DNA of 64,000 nucleotides from Bradyrhizobium manausense (GTDB lineage: Bacteria > Pseudomonadota > Alphaproteobacteria > Rhizobiales > Xanthobacteraceae): NCBI RefSeq assembly GCF_018131105.1, contig NZ_JAFCJI010000001.1, forward strand, positions 2,356,001-2,420,000. The letters run 5' to 3'. The position numbers were made by a program, and so were the translations under genes. The notes beneath the pieces were generated by a model, which saw nothing but the letters and a program-made list of their open reading frames with translations, was not told where the DNA came from and did no database searches. Positions 7,642-16,707 of this stretch are shown here, piece after piece (position 1 is the stretch's first letter; every line of letters begins with the position of its first letter).

Positions 7642-9165
7642 TCAATTGTTGCTGCGGTTCGCCGTGCGGAAACTCTTCACCTCCGACACGCTGCCGTCGC
7701 GGTAGGTCAATTCGACCGACATGAACTGCGTCGCCGGGGGCAGCTTCTCATAGAGCATCATGCCGGCCGTGATGGCCGAGGGATCGCGGAGATCGCAGGG
7801 CGGCAGCTTCAGCACCTTGTCCGGCACCGCCGTGTCGATGCCGATCCGCACCTCGCGGATCGCGCAGCGATACGACACCAGATGGGAATAATAGACCAGC
7901 AGCCCGTTGAACTGCCGGAACGACAGCCAGCTCGTCGCGGTCATGTCGAGGATCTTGCGCTGATCGCGGATCAGCGCCGCCTCCGGATCGAACTTGATCG
8001 GGAACGGGCCCTGCATGTCGCCGGAGGCATCGACGTAACGGACCTCGATCGTGCCGGCCTGCGCATCCGGCGGCAGCTCGATCGAAGGATTTGGCATTCG
8101 CTTGCGCGTGCGCGGATCGAGCGCGTCGATGAATCCGGTCTCGCGGAAATCACCGCTGCCGGCCATGCGCCAGGACACCCCGAGCGTCGGATCGGCAAAG
8201 GAGAACGTCACGCTCCAGCCGCCATTGTGGCGGGAGAAGCTCGCAATCGGCGCGTTGGTGGTCTCCTCTTTCGGCACGCGTGGCACCGAGACCGGCGGCA
8301 GCGCCGCAAGCTTCTGCGGCGCCGGATCGGCCGGACGCGCCGCGGCGGCAGCCGCGTCCTTCGCAGCACCGCTGAGGAAGACGTCGTCGACCATCTGGTC
8401 GAAATAGACCGGCACCTGCTTGTGCTTGACGGTGTCGGCCATCTCGCTGACGAGGCGACGCGTGTGCTGCGCGACCTGCACGAGGTTTTCGCCGGGCTGA
8501 AGCAGCTCTCGGGCGAACGTGCGCGTGAATACCGAATTGGGATTGGCATCGTCGTTGGAGAGACGATCGAGCGCGGTCTGGCGCGGGCCTGCCGAGAACA
8601 CCGAGAACACGCCCTCGGGCAACTGCGTCATCGGCGCGAGGCCGCCGCCGCCGGCGACCGCGCGCGTGCCCGAACGCTCGAACGGATTGTTGCGGCAGGC
8701 GTCGAACACCAGGATCGAGGTGCGCGCCCTCTTGTTCTGGAGACGCTCGACGACACGGTCGGCGAGAATGGAGGCGTCACGCACCAGCTCTTCCTGGCCT
8801 TCGGTCGCCGCCGGCACGTCGGTCGGCAGCAGATAGTTCTGGCCCGCGATCTCGAAACCGTGGCCGGCGTAAAAGAAGAATGCGGTGTCGCCGGGCTCGA
8901 TCGCGCGGTCGAAGGCGAGCAACGTCTCGGAGAATTGCTGGCGGTTCTGGTTTTCGGCGACCATCACCTGGAAGCCGAGCTGCTTCAGCGTATCACCCAT
9001 GGTGCGGGCGTCGTTGACGGCCTTCAGGAGTTTTGGAACGTTCTTGTAGTCGTTGTTGCCGACGACGAGCGCGACACGCTTTTCGGCGTGTGCAAAGCTG
9101 GCAAAACCGCAAAGGCTCGCAGCCAGGCCTAGCGCTGCCAGAATTCTGAAAACCCGACGCGTCAT
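7642..9165 (-). CDS. Secreted caspase-like (peptidase C14) protein
   Basis: A 507-residue protein with a signal peptide (about 1-27). The caspase fold follows: KRVALVVGNNDYKNVP, then the catalytic histidine in FFFYAGHGFE (His102) and the catalytic cysteine in ILVFDACRNNPF (Cys157). This is the clan CD His/Cys dyad seen in rhizobial caspase family (orthocaspase-like) proteins. Residues from about 280 on form a proline/alanine linker and a C-terminal domain I do not recognise. A periplasmic or exported location follows from the signal peptide. The start at 9165 is chosen over longer ones because it gives a signal peptide and has GGGA upstream. Physiological targets are unknown. It is divergent from an AraC regulator with a palindrome between them. 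Confidence 0.87.
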   Translation of the reverse strand: MTRRVFRILAALGLAASLCGFASFAHAEKRVALVVGNNDYKNVPKLLKAVNDARTMGDTLKQLGFQVMVAENQNRQQFSETLLAFDRAIEPGDTAFFFYAGHGFEIAGQNYLLPTDVPAATEGQEELVRDASILADRVVERLQNKRARTSILVFDACRNNPFERSGTRAVAGGGGLAPMTQLPEGVFSVFSAGPRQTALDRLSNDDANPNSVFTRTFARELLQPGENLVQVAQHTRRLVSEMADTVKHKQVPVYFDQMVDDVFLSGAAKDAAAAAARPADPAPQKLAALPPVSVPRVPKEETTNAPIASFSRHNGGWSVTFSFADPTLGVSWRMAGSGDFRETGFIDALDPRTRKRMPNPSIELPPDAQAGTIEVRYVDASGDMQGPFPIKFDPEAALIRDQRKILDMTATSWLSFRQFNGLLVYYSHLVSYRCAIREVRIGIDTAVPDKVLKLPPCDLRDPSAITAGMMLYEKLPPATQFMSVELTYRDGSVSEVKSFRTANRSNN

Positions 9166-9248
9166 CGTGACATTCCCGTTGCAGAACGGCTCCCGTTTGG
9201 CGCCATGCGGAACCTTACGCCGTTGATGTGATAGTCGGTCCAGCCGCA

Positions 9249-9267
9249 ACGGCGGTTCAACCGCCGT
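9249..9267. promoter_or_regulatory. 19-bp perfect palindrome between caspase-like and AraC genes
   Basis: ACGGCGGTTCAACCGCCGT has 9-bp arms around a single C. An outer CCGCA / TGCGG pair is offset by 3 nt. It sits in the 190-bp divergent gap, about 85 bp from each start codon. It could be an operator or a leader hairpin; the sequence does not decide which. Confidence 0.5.
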
Positions 9268-9355
9268 GCTTGCGGTTCCATCATCTGGCCTATGGCAGAT
9301 TCGCGCGGAATCTGCTTTTTCTTGGGTGCAATTCCGTTCGAGACGAGGGGCTGCC

Positions 9356-10318
9356 GTGTATCGCTGGTGCACCGACGAGGTCGAGCCGCACGATCGCTTC
9401 GACTATTGGCGCGAGGTTCGCGCCAAGGGACTGTTCGGTGTCACCGCCGAACTGGAGCGCGAACAGCGCGGCGACTTTTACGGCGAATTCTCGCTGGGCC
9501 AGGTCGGCAATGGCGCCCTGGTGGAGCTGAAGGCCTCGTCCTACGCGGTCGAACGCAGCCAGGCCGACATCGGCTACGCACCGGGTGACAGCATCTGCGT
9601 CTACCAGCAACTCGGCGGCGGCGGCTGGTTTGGCGGCATGCGCTCCAGCGATTTCGCCATTGCCAATGGCAGCTTCGCCACCAGCCATACCGATTTGCCC
9701 TACCGCACGAGGCCGCTGGGTGGCGCCGGCTTCCACCTGCGGATCCTGAAGATCCCCGTCAGCGGCCTGGCGACCCAGGACAAGCGCGCGCGAGAGCTTG
9801 CGCCCAAGCCCTTCAACGATCCCGCGCTCGCCCCCCTGCTCGACGCCTGCTTTACCGATCTCGGCGAGGCGGCCGCGAGTGAGGGGTCGCTTGACGCCGT
9901 CCCGCTGGTGCAGGCGTTGGGGCATCTGGCGCTGATCGAGCGGGGTATCGTCAGGCCGGGCAGCCGGCGCGGACAGGCCGCACTCCGGACCGCCCGCCTG
10001 TCCCTGGCGCGGCGCCTGATCGCGCGCAATTTACAAGACCCCGATCTGGCGCCGACGCGGGTGGCCGACCTGCTCGGGGTCTCCGTGCGCCATTTGCACA
10101 TGCTGTTCGAGGTGGCTGACCGCAGCTTCTCCCAGACCGTGACGGAAGAACGGCTGAAACAGAGCCGCCGCCTGATGCGTGAAGCGCCGGAGCGGCTGAT
10201 CGCCGACATTGCCACCGCCTGCGGTTTCGAAAGCCTGGCGACCTACTACCGGGTCTTCAACGCCGCCTATGGCATGGCACCCGGCGATTTCCGGGCCCAG
10301 GCCGCAGGGGCGCGTTAA
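9356..10318 (+). CDS. AraC family transcriptional regulator
   Basis: A 320-residue regulator. The GTG at 9356 is the preferred start because GAGGGG lies 5 nt upstream; an in-frame ATG at 9266 would add an unlikely extension through the palindrome. The N-terminal half (YRWCTDEVEPHDRFDYWREV onward) matches the AraC_binding_2 sensor domain that begins with a domain-swapped W-R-E segment. The C-terminal ~100 residues hold two helix-turn-helix motifs (PTRVADLLGVSVRHLHMLFE and IADIATACGFESLATYYRVF). Regulators of this type often control adjacent divergent genes, here the caspase-like gene; that link is inference from position. Confidence 0.88.
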   Translation: MYRWCTDEVEPHDRFDYWREVRAKGLFGVTAELEREQRGDFYGEFSLGQVGNGALVELKASSYAVERSQADIGYAPGDSICVYQQLGGGGWFGGMRSSDFAIANGSFATSHTDLPYRTRPLGGAGFHLRILKIPVSGLATQDKRARELAPKPFNDPALAPLLDACFTDLGEAAASEGSLDAVPLVQALGHLALIERGIVRPGSRRGQAALRTARLSLARRLIARNLQDPDLAPTRVADLLGVSVRHLHMLFEVADRSFSQTVTEERLKQSRRLMREAPERLIADIATACGFESLATYYRVFNAAYGMAPGDFRAQAAGAR

Positions 10319-10409
10319 CCACCCGACCGGCCGCCGTGGCGAAAAGCCCAGCCGCGCCCGTTATTTGGTAAAACCTGAGGGTTTTTAGGACCTTCCCGTG
10401 CCTGCTCCA

Positions 10410-10437
10410 TTGACTTTGGCCGATTCCGCCCTATGTT
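10410..10437 (+). promoter_or_regulatory. Candidate housekeeping promoter of the RNA helicase gene
   Basis: TTGACT (10410-10415) and TATGTT (10432-10437) are separated by 16 bp and match vegetative sigma-factor consensus well. Transcription would start near 10444, giving a leader of about 150 nt before the helicase ATG at 10597. An AT-rich hairpin (TAAAACC / GGTTTTA, near 10370-10388) lies just upstream and may end the AraC transcript. Confidence 0.5.
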
Positions 10438-10596
10438 CCGGGTCGACGCAGCTCAGATCGAAAAGCGATTCCTGAGCTTGGCGCTTTGTTCGCGTGAGTC
10501 AGCACCCCCAGCTTCTTTGAGAGCGCGCCGTTTCGGGGTGGAACGCGACAGCCTTTTTACTCTCGATTCCGAACGGCGGTTTCGACCAGAGGCTCA

Positions 10597-12135
10597 ATGT
10601 CCTTTTCCAATCTCGGACTATCCGAAAAAGTCCTCGCCGCAGTGGCGGCCACCGGTTACACCACCCCTACCCCCATCCAGGAACAGGCGATTCCCCACGT
10701 CCTCGCACGCAAGGATGTGCTCGGCATCGCCCAGACCGGCACCGGCAAGACCGCAGCCTTCGTGCTGCCGATGCTCACCATCCTCGAAAAGGGCAGAGCC
10801 CGGGCGCGCATGCCGCGGACGCTGATCCTCGAGCCCACCCGCGAACTCGCGGCTCAGGTGAAGGAAAACTTCGACCGCTACGGTGCCGGCCAGAAACTCA
10901 ACGTCGCGCTCCTGATCGGCGGCGTTTCCTTCGGTGACCAGGATGCCAAGCTGACGCGCGGCGTCGACGTGCTGATCGCGACCCCGGGCCGGCTGCTCGA
11001 CCACACCGAGCGCGGCGGCCTGCTGCTCACCGGCGTCGAACTGCTGGTCATCGACGAAGCCGACCGCATGCTGGACATGGGTTTCATTCCCGACATCGAG
11101 CGCATCTGCAAGCTCGTCCCCTTCACGCGGCAGACCCTGTTCTTCACCGCGACCATGCCGCCGGAAATCCGGCGCATCACCGAGGCCTTCCTGCACAATC
11201 CGCAGAAGGTCGAAGTCTCCAAGCCGGCCACCACCGCCGTCACCGTCACGCAGTCGCAAGTTCCTGCCGGTCGCGAGGCGCACGAGAAGCGCGAGCTGCT
11301 TCGCCGCCTGCTGCGCGAGGCCAAGGATCTCAAGAACGCGATCATCTTCTGCAATCGCAAGCGCGAAGTCGCGATCGTGCACAAATCCCTCCAGAAGCAC
11401 GGCTTCAGTGTCGGCGCCCTGCATGGCGACATGGACCAGCCGGCCCGCATGGCGGCGCTCGAACAATTCCGCAAGGGCGAGCTGCCGCTGCTGGTCGCCT
11501 CCGACGTCGCCGCCCGCGGCCTCGACATTCCCGAGGTCAGCCACGTCTTCAATTTCGACGTCCCTCATCATCCCGATGATTACGTCCACCGCGTCGGTCG
11601 AACCGGCCGCGCCGGCCGCACCGGCACCGCGATCTCGATCGTTACGCCGCTCGACCAGAAGTCGATGGTTGCGATCGAGAAGCTGATCGGCCAGAGCATT
11701 CCGCGCGCCGAAGGCGATTACGAGGTGCAAGCGGATTCGGGTGAGCAGCGCGACCGACCGCGCGAGTCGCGCGGCCGCGATCGTGAACGTTCCCGTGGCG
11801 GACGCGGCAAGCCGCAGCGCGGTCGCGATCGTGGTGAGCGCAGCCACGAGGCACGCCCCTCCTCCGAGGCAACGTCTTCGCCGGACGCAAGGCCGGCTGC
11901 CGAGGCACGGCCTGCTCGCGAAGCACGGCCGGCACGCGAGGCAAGGCCGCCACGCGAAGCCCGGCAATCGTCCGAGCCGCGTCATGGTTCGCGCCAGCAG
12001 GCCAACAACTCGCACGTGCCGTCGATCGGCCGTCCCGAGCCGCGCCGCCAGCGCGAAGCCGACACCGAGCCCGGCGATCACTCGCATCTTCCGGCATTCC
12101 TGCTACGGCCGGTCCGCTCCCCCGCCGGAGCCTGA
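10597..12135 (+). CDS. rhlE: DEAD-box ATP-dependent RNA helicase, RhlE type
   Basis: A 512-residue RNA helicase. Motifs in order: Q-motif region TPTPIQEQAIP (24-34), Walker A AQTGTGKT (45-52), PTRELA (80-85), TPGR (129-132), DEAD (153-156), TAT in place of SAT (184-186), and HRVGRTGRAGR in the second RecA domain. Residues from about 385 form a disordered basic tail of arginine/glycine stretches and a repeated E-A-R-P-x-R-E-A-R-P pattern, which usually tethers such helicases to RNA or ribonucleoprotein partners. RhlE-type helicases remodel structured RNA in ribosome assembly, cold adaptation and RNase E-dependent decay; an rne gene lies elsewhere in this window. The RhlE subgroup is assigned by overall pattern. 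Confidence 0.9.
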   Translation: MSFSNLGLSEKVLAAVAATGYTTPTPIQEQAIPHVLARKDVLGIAQTGTGKTAAFVLPMLTILEKGRARARMPRTLILEPTRELAAQVKENFDRYGAGQKLNVALLIGGVSFGDQDAKLTRGVDVLIATPGRLLDHTERGGLLLTGVELLVIDEADRMLDMGFIPDIERICKLVPFTRQTLFFTATMPPEIRRITEAFLHNPQKVEVSKPATTAVTVTQSQVPAGREAHEKRELLRRLLREAKDLKNAIIFCNRKREVAIVHKSLQKHGFSVGALHGDMDQPARMAALEQFRKGELPLLVASDVAARGLDIPEVSHVFNFDVPHHPDDYVHRVGRTGRAGRTGTAISIVTPLDQKSMVAIEKLIGQSIPRAEGDYEVQADSGEQRDRPRESRGRDRERSRGGRGKPQRGRDRGERSHEARPSSEATSSPDARPAAEARPAREARPAREARPPREARQSSEPRHGSRQQANNSHVPSIGRPEPRRQREADTEPGDHSHLPAFLLRPVRSPAGA

Positions 12136-12224
12136 CGCCACAATACACGCGTGAGTTGAACGGCGGGCCGTTTACCGACCGTTCATGAACGTCCGTTAGC
12201 CTGCGAACATAATTTAAGCATTGC

Positions 12225-12250
12225 TGCGGTCGATGGGCGCATCGACCGCA
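12225..12250 (+). promoter_or_regulatory. Strong leader hairpin before diguanylate cyclase gene
   Basis: TGCGGTCGATG (12225-12235) pairs perfectly with CATCGACCGCA (12240-12250) around a GGCG loop, an 11-bp stem ending 13 nt before the GTG start. A perfect 12-bp palindrome CGTTCATGAACG lies upstream at 12180-12191. No U-tract follows, so a translation or RNA-stability role is as likely as termination of the helicase transcript. Confidence 0.55.
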
Positions 12251-12263
12251 TGGGGTATGTTCC

Positions 12264-13331
<1,068 letters not shown>

Positions 13332-13416
13332 TACGGGCAGCGGACCCGGCTCAGCTTGACATTCCGACCTGACGAACAACATCTTCCTCGCCAATCCGCA
13401 TCGGGGACTTGTCGTC

Positions 13417-13947
13417 GTGCCCAATCCTCTTGATTTTCACGCACCGCAGCCGTCCTACACCAGAGACGAGCTGCTGAGATCGAGCGAAGGCGGCTATTTC
13501 GGCCCAGGCAACGCGCAATTGCCGGCTCCGCCGATGCTGATGATGGACCGCATCTCCGAGATCAGCCTGGATGGCGGCGAATACGGCAAGGGCCACATCG
13601 TCGGCGAGCTCGACATTGTGCCGGACCACTGGTTCTTCGACGCTCATTATATTGGTGACGCCATCATGCCGCCGACGCTCGCGCTGGACGCCATGTGGCA
13701 GATGGTCGGCTATTGGCTCGGCTGGTCGGGCTCGCCCGGCAAGGGCCGCGCCATCGGCGTCGGCGAGGTCGAGGCCACGGGCGAAGTCACACCAAACGCA
13801 AAACGCGTGCGGTACGAGGTCGCCATGCGCATGGTCCGGCGCGGCAAGCTGGTGCTCGGCATTGCGGACGGTCGTGTCATCGCCGACGGCGTCAGCGTCT
13901 TCATCGCCAAGGATATGCGGGTCGGCCTGACCAAAGCCGCTGATTAA
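13417..13947 (+). CDS. fabA: FabA-like 3-hydroxyacyl-ACP dehydratase, active-site variant
   Basis: A 176-residue protein aligning along the whole of FabA, which dehydrates 3-hydroxydecanoyl-ACP and isomerises trans-2 to cis-3 decenoyl-ACP. Conserved blocks are YTRDELL, LPAPPMLMMDRI, the catalytic His77 in AHYIGDAIMP, the catalytic Asp91 in LALDAMWQMVGYWLGW, and KGRAIGVGEV. The FabA segment usually reads MPGCLGLD, but here it is MPPTLALD, so the glycine at the oxyanion position is a proline. fabB and fabI, the usual rhizobial neighbours, are absent. It may therefore be a specialised paralogue with altered activity; the symbol is by similarity only. The GTG start has GGGGA upstream. Confidence 0.8.
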   Translation: MPNPLDFHAPQPSYTRDELLRSSEGGYFGPGNAQLPAPPMLMMDRISEISLDGGEYGKGHIVGELDIVPDHWFFDAHYIGDAIMPPTLALDAMWQMVGYWLGWSGSPGKGRAIGVGEVEATGEVTPNAKRVRYEVAMRMVRRGKLVLGIADGRVIADGVSVFIAKDMRVGLTKAAD

Positions 13948-13953
13948 GGTCTC

Positions 13954-14042
13954 GTAGGGTGGGCAAAGGCGCACCGCGCCGTGCCCACGATCTCTTCCCG
14001 TAACGACCTCATCGCGGGCACGCTCCGCTTTGCCCACCCTAC
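13954..14042. repeat. Palindromic intergenic repeat (Bradyrhizobium-type GTAGGGTGGGCAAAG)
   Basis: A perfect 15-bp terminal inverted repeat, GTAGGGTGGGCAAAG at 13954-13968 and its complement at 14028-14042, encloses about 60 bp that include a second CGTGCCC / GGGCACG pair. From memory, GTAGGGTGGGCAAAG elements are widely dispersed in Bradyrhizobium genomes. Its right arm supplies the stop codon of the TfoX gene. It may also act as a bidirectional terminator between the convergent genes. Confidence 0.75.
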
Positions 14043-14461
14043 CGTACCGGTTTCTTGGCAACTTTCTTGGCCGACCGCTTCTTTGCTGCAGACTTCTTCG
14101 GCGCGACCTTTTTCGTTGCCTTCTTCCCCTTCGGCCGCTTCTTCACCTTGGCACGCTGGGCGGCGGCGAGCGCTGCCCTCGCCCATTGCGCGAGCTCCGC
14201 GGAATCGTCGAACAGGCGCGCCGGCAACTCCCAATAGGAATTCACCAGCACCGTCTTGGCGCGGGTCGAATACTGGAACGGCTTTGAACCCTCTGCCTCA
14301 AAGTCCGGGATCGTCACCTCATCGGCGCGGAAGAACAGGCCGGCCCGCAGCGACAGCGCGAAGTTGATGCCATCGGCGGAGATGCCGTGGCCGGAGAACA
14401 TCTTTCGGATGGTCACGGGGCCGAAATCGGCGAACAGGTCGATCAGGAATTCGCGGTCCAT
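14039..14461 (-). CDS. TfoX/Sxy N-terminal domain protein with histone-like lysine tail
   Basis: A 140-residue protein. Residues 1-100 match the TfoX N-terminal domain (MDREFLIDLFADFGPVTIRKMFSGHGI, later GLFFRADE and YWELPARLFDD). Residues about 102-140 are a tail of lysine, alanine, proline and serine resembling histone H1 or AlgP C-termini. Proteobacterial TfoX/Sxy is a competence regulator, but stand-alone N-domain proteins in rhizobia have no proven role. The basic tail suggests nucleic-acid contact. The start at 14461 is preferred over 14479 (MGESWAMDREF) because the domain begins there. The last codons run into the palindromic repeat, so the tail end may be repeat-derived. Confidence 0.85.
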   Translation of the reverse strand: MDREFLIDLFADFGPVTIRKMFSGHGISADGINFALSLRAGLFFRADEVTIPDFEAEGSKPFQYSTRAKTVLVNSYWELPARLFDDSAELAQWARAALAAAQRAKVKKRPKGKKATKKVAPKKSAAKKRSAKKVAKKPVR

Positions 14462-14477
14462 GGCCCAACTCTCCCCC

Positions 14478-14640
14478 ACGGTCGTCCTGGCGAAAGCCAG
14501 GACCCATTGCCCCAGGGAGTAGTTTAGCGAAGACTGGAAGTGGTGCCAGCTTTGGTACCGACACCGCGCGTCACCGTCACATCACGCGGGATGAATCCTG
14601 GCTTTCACCAGGTTGACAGCTGAGCAAAGCGTGAAAGCCG
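14478..14640. repeat. Second palindromic intergenic repeat, partly decayed
   Basis: GTCCTGG (14484-14490) pairs with CCAGGAC (14497-14503) around CGAAAG. About 90 bp later ATCCTGG-CTTTCA-CCAGGT (around 14592-14611) repeats the theme in the other direction. The wording (GTCGTCCTGGCGAAAGCCAGGACCC) resembles a dispersed Bradyrhizobium intergenic element. It fills the gap between the TfoX gene and sufA and leaves no room for another gene. Confidence 0.6.
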
Positions 14641-14643
14641 GGT

Positions 14644-15042
14644 CTACCCGTCGATCTTCGCCGGGCGTAACTCGACTGACTCGCCGCAGCCGCAGGCGGA
14701 GATCTGGTTGGGGTTGTTGAAGACGAACTGGGCCTGCATCTTGTCGGCCGTGTAGTCCATCTCGGTGCCGAGCAGGAACAGCACGGCCTTCGGATCGACC
14801 AGGATCTTGACGCCCTTGTCCTCGACGACCTCGTCGGTCGGGCGGACGTCATGGGCATACTCGACCGTGTAGGACTGGCCGGCGCAGCCGCCGTTCTTCA
14901 CGCCGACGCGCAGGCCGACGATCTCGGAGTCTGCGCGCTGGGTCAGCTCGGTGATGCGCTGGGCAGCGGCATCCGTCAGCCGCATCACCTGCGGACGCGG
15001 GCGCCGCGGCTTCGGAGTAGATGCTGGTGTTGCCTGTGTCAT
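14644..15042 (-). CDS. sufA: A-type Fe-S cluster carrier (HesB/IscA family)
   Basis: A 132-residue last gene of the suf operon. It carries the three invariant cysteines of A-type carriers, Cys53 in NGGCAGQSY and Cys117/Cys119 in SACGCGES, which bind and hand over Fe-S clusters to target proteins. The first 18 residues are a proline/basic extension not needed for the fold. Context makes SufA the best name, although ErpA-like function cannot be excluded by sequence. It lies 49 bp downstream of sufT. Confidence 0.92.
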   Translation of the reverse strand: MTQATPASTPKPRRPRPQVMRLTDAAAQRITELTQRADSEIVGLRVGVKNGGCAGQSYTVEYAHDVRPTDEVVEDKGVKILVDPKAVLFLLGTEMDYTADKMQAQFVFNNPNQISACGCGESVELRPAKIDG

Positions 15043-15091
15043 GTCAGTGATGTGGTCCGTTGCGGAGCGAATTCAATATCGAGGTTACACG

Positions 15092-15463
15092 TCACCACAT
15101 GTTGAGGACGAGGCGCGCCTCGTCGCTCATGCGTTCCGGCGTCCAGGCCGGCTCCCAGACGACCTTGACGTCGACCACGCCGACGCCGGGGACGCTGGCG
15201 ACCGCGTTCTCGACCATGGTCGGCAGCTCACCGGCGGCCGGGCAGTTCGGCGTCGTCAGCGTCATCTGCACGTCGACCGAACGGTCGTCCTTGATCTCGA
15301 CCTTGTAGATCAGGCCGAGCTCGTAGATGTCGGCCGGGATCTCCGGGTCGAACACAGTCTTGAGCCCGGCGATGATCTCGGTGGTGAGACGCTCGGTCTC
15401 CTCCGGCGGCAGCGCCGAATGGGTCTGCATCGGATTGGCTTTGATTTCGGCCGTGTCACTCAT
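15092..15463 (-). CDS. sufT: SUF system maturation protein (DUF59/MIP18 family)
   Basis: A 123-residue protein of the DUF59 family. It has the core DPEIPADIYELGLIYKVEI, the active-region TTPNCPAAGELP with its conserved cysteine, and the C-terminal VWEPAWTPERMSDEAR. Family members (SufT, PaaD C-terminal domain, eukaryotic CIA2) help mature Fe-S proteins. Its start overlaps the sufS stop by 4 bp, indicating translational coupling within the suf operon. Confidence 0.92.
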   Translation of the reverse strand: MSDTAEIKANPMQTHSALPPEETERLTTEIIAGLKTVFDPEIPADIYELGLIYKVEIKDDRSVDVQMTLTTPNCPAAGELPTMVENAVASVPGVGVVDVKVVWEPAWTPERMSDEARLVLNMW

Positions 15464-16707
15464 GCGAACAAATCCCGCGCCTTGAGCAGCGCCTGTGCCA
15501 GATGATCGACTTCTTCCCGTGTATTATACATGCCGAACGAGGCGCGGCAGGTGGCCGTCACGTTGAACCGCTCTAAAAGCGGCATCACGCAATGGGTGCC
15601 CGCGCGCACCGCGATGCCCTGACGATCGATCACGGTGGCGACGTCATGGGCATGCGCGCCCTTCAGCTCGAAGGAGATCACCGGGCCCTTGCCTCTTGCC
15701 GTGCCGATCAGCCGCAGCGAGTTGATCTCGCGCAGCTTCTCCTGGGCGTAGGCGGTGAGATCGGCCTCATGCGCGGCGATGCGCTCCTTGCCGATCGAAT
15801 TGACGTAGTCGATGGCCGCACCAAGGCCGACAGCCTCGACGATCGCCGGCGTGCCGGCCTCGAACTTGTGCGGGGGATCGCCATAGGTGACGATCTCGCG
15901 CGAGACCTCGCGGATCATCTCGCCGCCACCGTTGAAGGGGCGCATCGCGACGAGGTGATCGTACTTGGCCCAGAGAACGCCGATACCGGTCGGGCCGTAC
16001 ACCTTGTGGCCGGTGAAGACGTAGAAATCGCAGCCGATGTCCTGGACGTCGACCGGCAGATGAACCGCGCCCTGGCTGCCGTCGACCAGCACAGGAATGC
16101 CGCGGGCGTGGGCGATCTTCACGACGTCCTTAACCGGCACGATGGTGCCGAGCGCATTCGACATCTGCGTGATCGCGACCAGCTTGGTCTTCGGCGTCAG
16201 CAGCTTCTCGAACTCGTCGATGAGGAAGTTGCCCTCGTCGTCGACCGGCGCCCACTTGATCACGGCGCCCTGACGTTCCCTGAGGAAATGCCAGGGCACG
16301 ATGTTGGAGTGATGCTCCATGATCGAGATGACGATCTCGTCGCCTTCTCCGATATTCGGCCCGCCCCAGGACGACGCGACCAGATTGATCGCTTCCGTCG
16401 CATTTCGAGTGAAAATCACTTCTTCCGTGCGGGGTGCGTTGATGAACTGCGCGACCTTGGTGCGGCCGCCCTCATAGGCTTCAGTCGCAGCGTTCGCGAG
16501 GTAATGCAGGCCACGATGCACGTTGGCGTATTCGCTACTGTAGGCCTGCGTCATCCGGTCGAGCACAGCGCTCGGCTTCTGGGCCGAGGCGGCGTTGTCG
16601 AGATAGACCAGATTCTTGCCGTAGACCTGCATGGCAAGCGCCGGAAAATCCTGGCGCACGCGCGCGACGTCATAGGCGCCGTTCTTGACCGCGGGATGCG
16701 TACTCAT
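15460..16707 (-). CDS. sufS: Cysteine desulfurase, group II
   Basis: A 415-residue PLP enzyme that releases sulfur from cysteine as an enzyme persulfide for Fe-S assembly. The PLP lysine is Lys235 in FTGHKVYGPTG, and the catalytic cysteine is Cys373 in RAGTHCVMP, the RxGxHC signature of SufS-type enzymes. N-terminal YLDNAASAQKP is typical. The ATG overlaps the sufD stop in an ATGA arrangement. No sufE is seen in this window. A second, group I desulfurase gene begins the cluster (21585). Confidence 0.95.
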   Translation of the reverse strand: MSTHPAVKNGAYDVARVRQDFPALAMQVYGKNLVYLDNAASAQKPSAVLDRMTQAYSSEYANVHRGLHYLANAATEAYEGGRTKVAQFINAPRTEEVIFTRNATEAINLVASSWGGPNIGEGDEIVISIMEHHSNIVPWHFLRERQGAVIKWAPVDDEGNFLIDEFEKLLTPKTKLVAITQMSNALGTIVPVKDVVKIAHARGIPVLVDGSQGAVHLPVDVQDIGCDFYVFTGHKVYGPTGIGVLWAKYDHLVAMRPFNGGGEMIREVSREIVTYGDPPHKFEAGTPAIVEAVGLGAAIDYVNSIGKERIAAHEADLTAYAQEKLREINSLRLIGTARGKGPVISFELKGAHAHDVATVIDRQGIAVRAGTHCVMPLLERFNVTATCRASFGMYNTREEVDHLAQALLKARDLFA

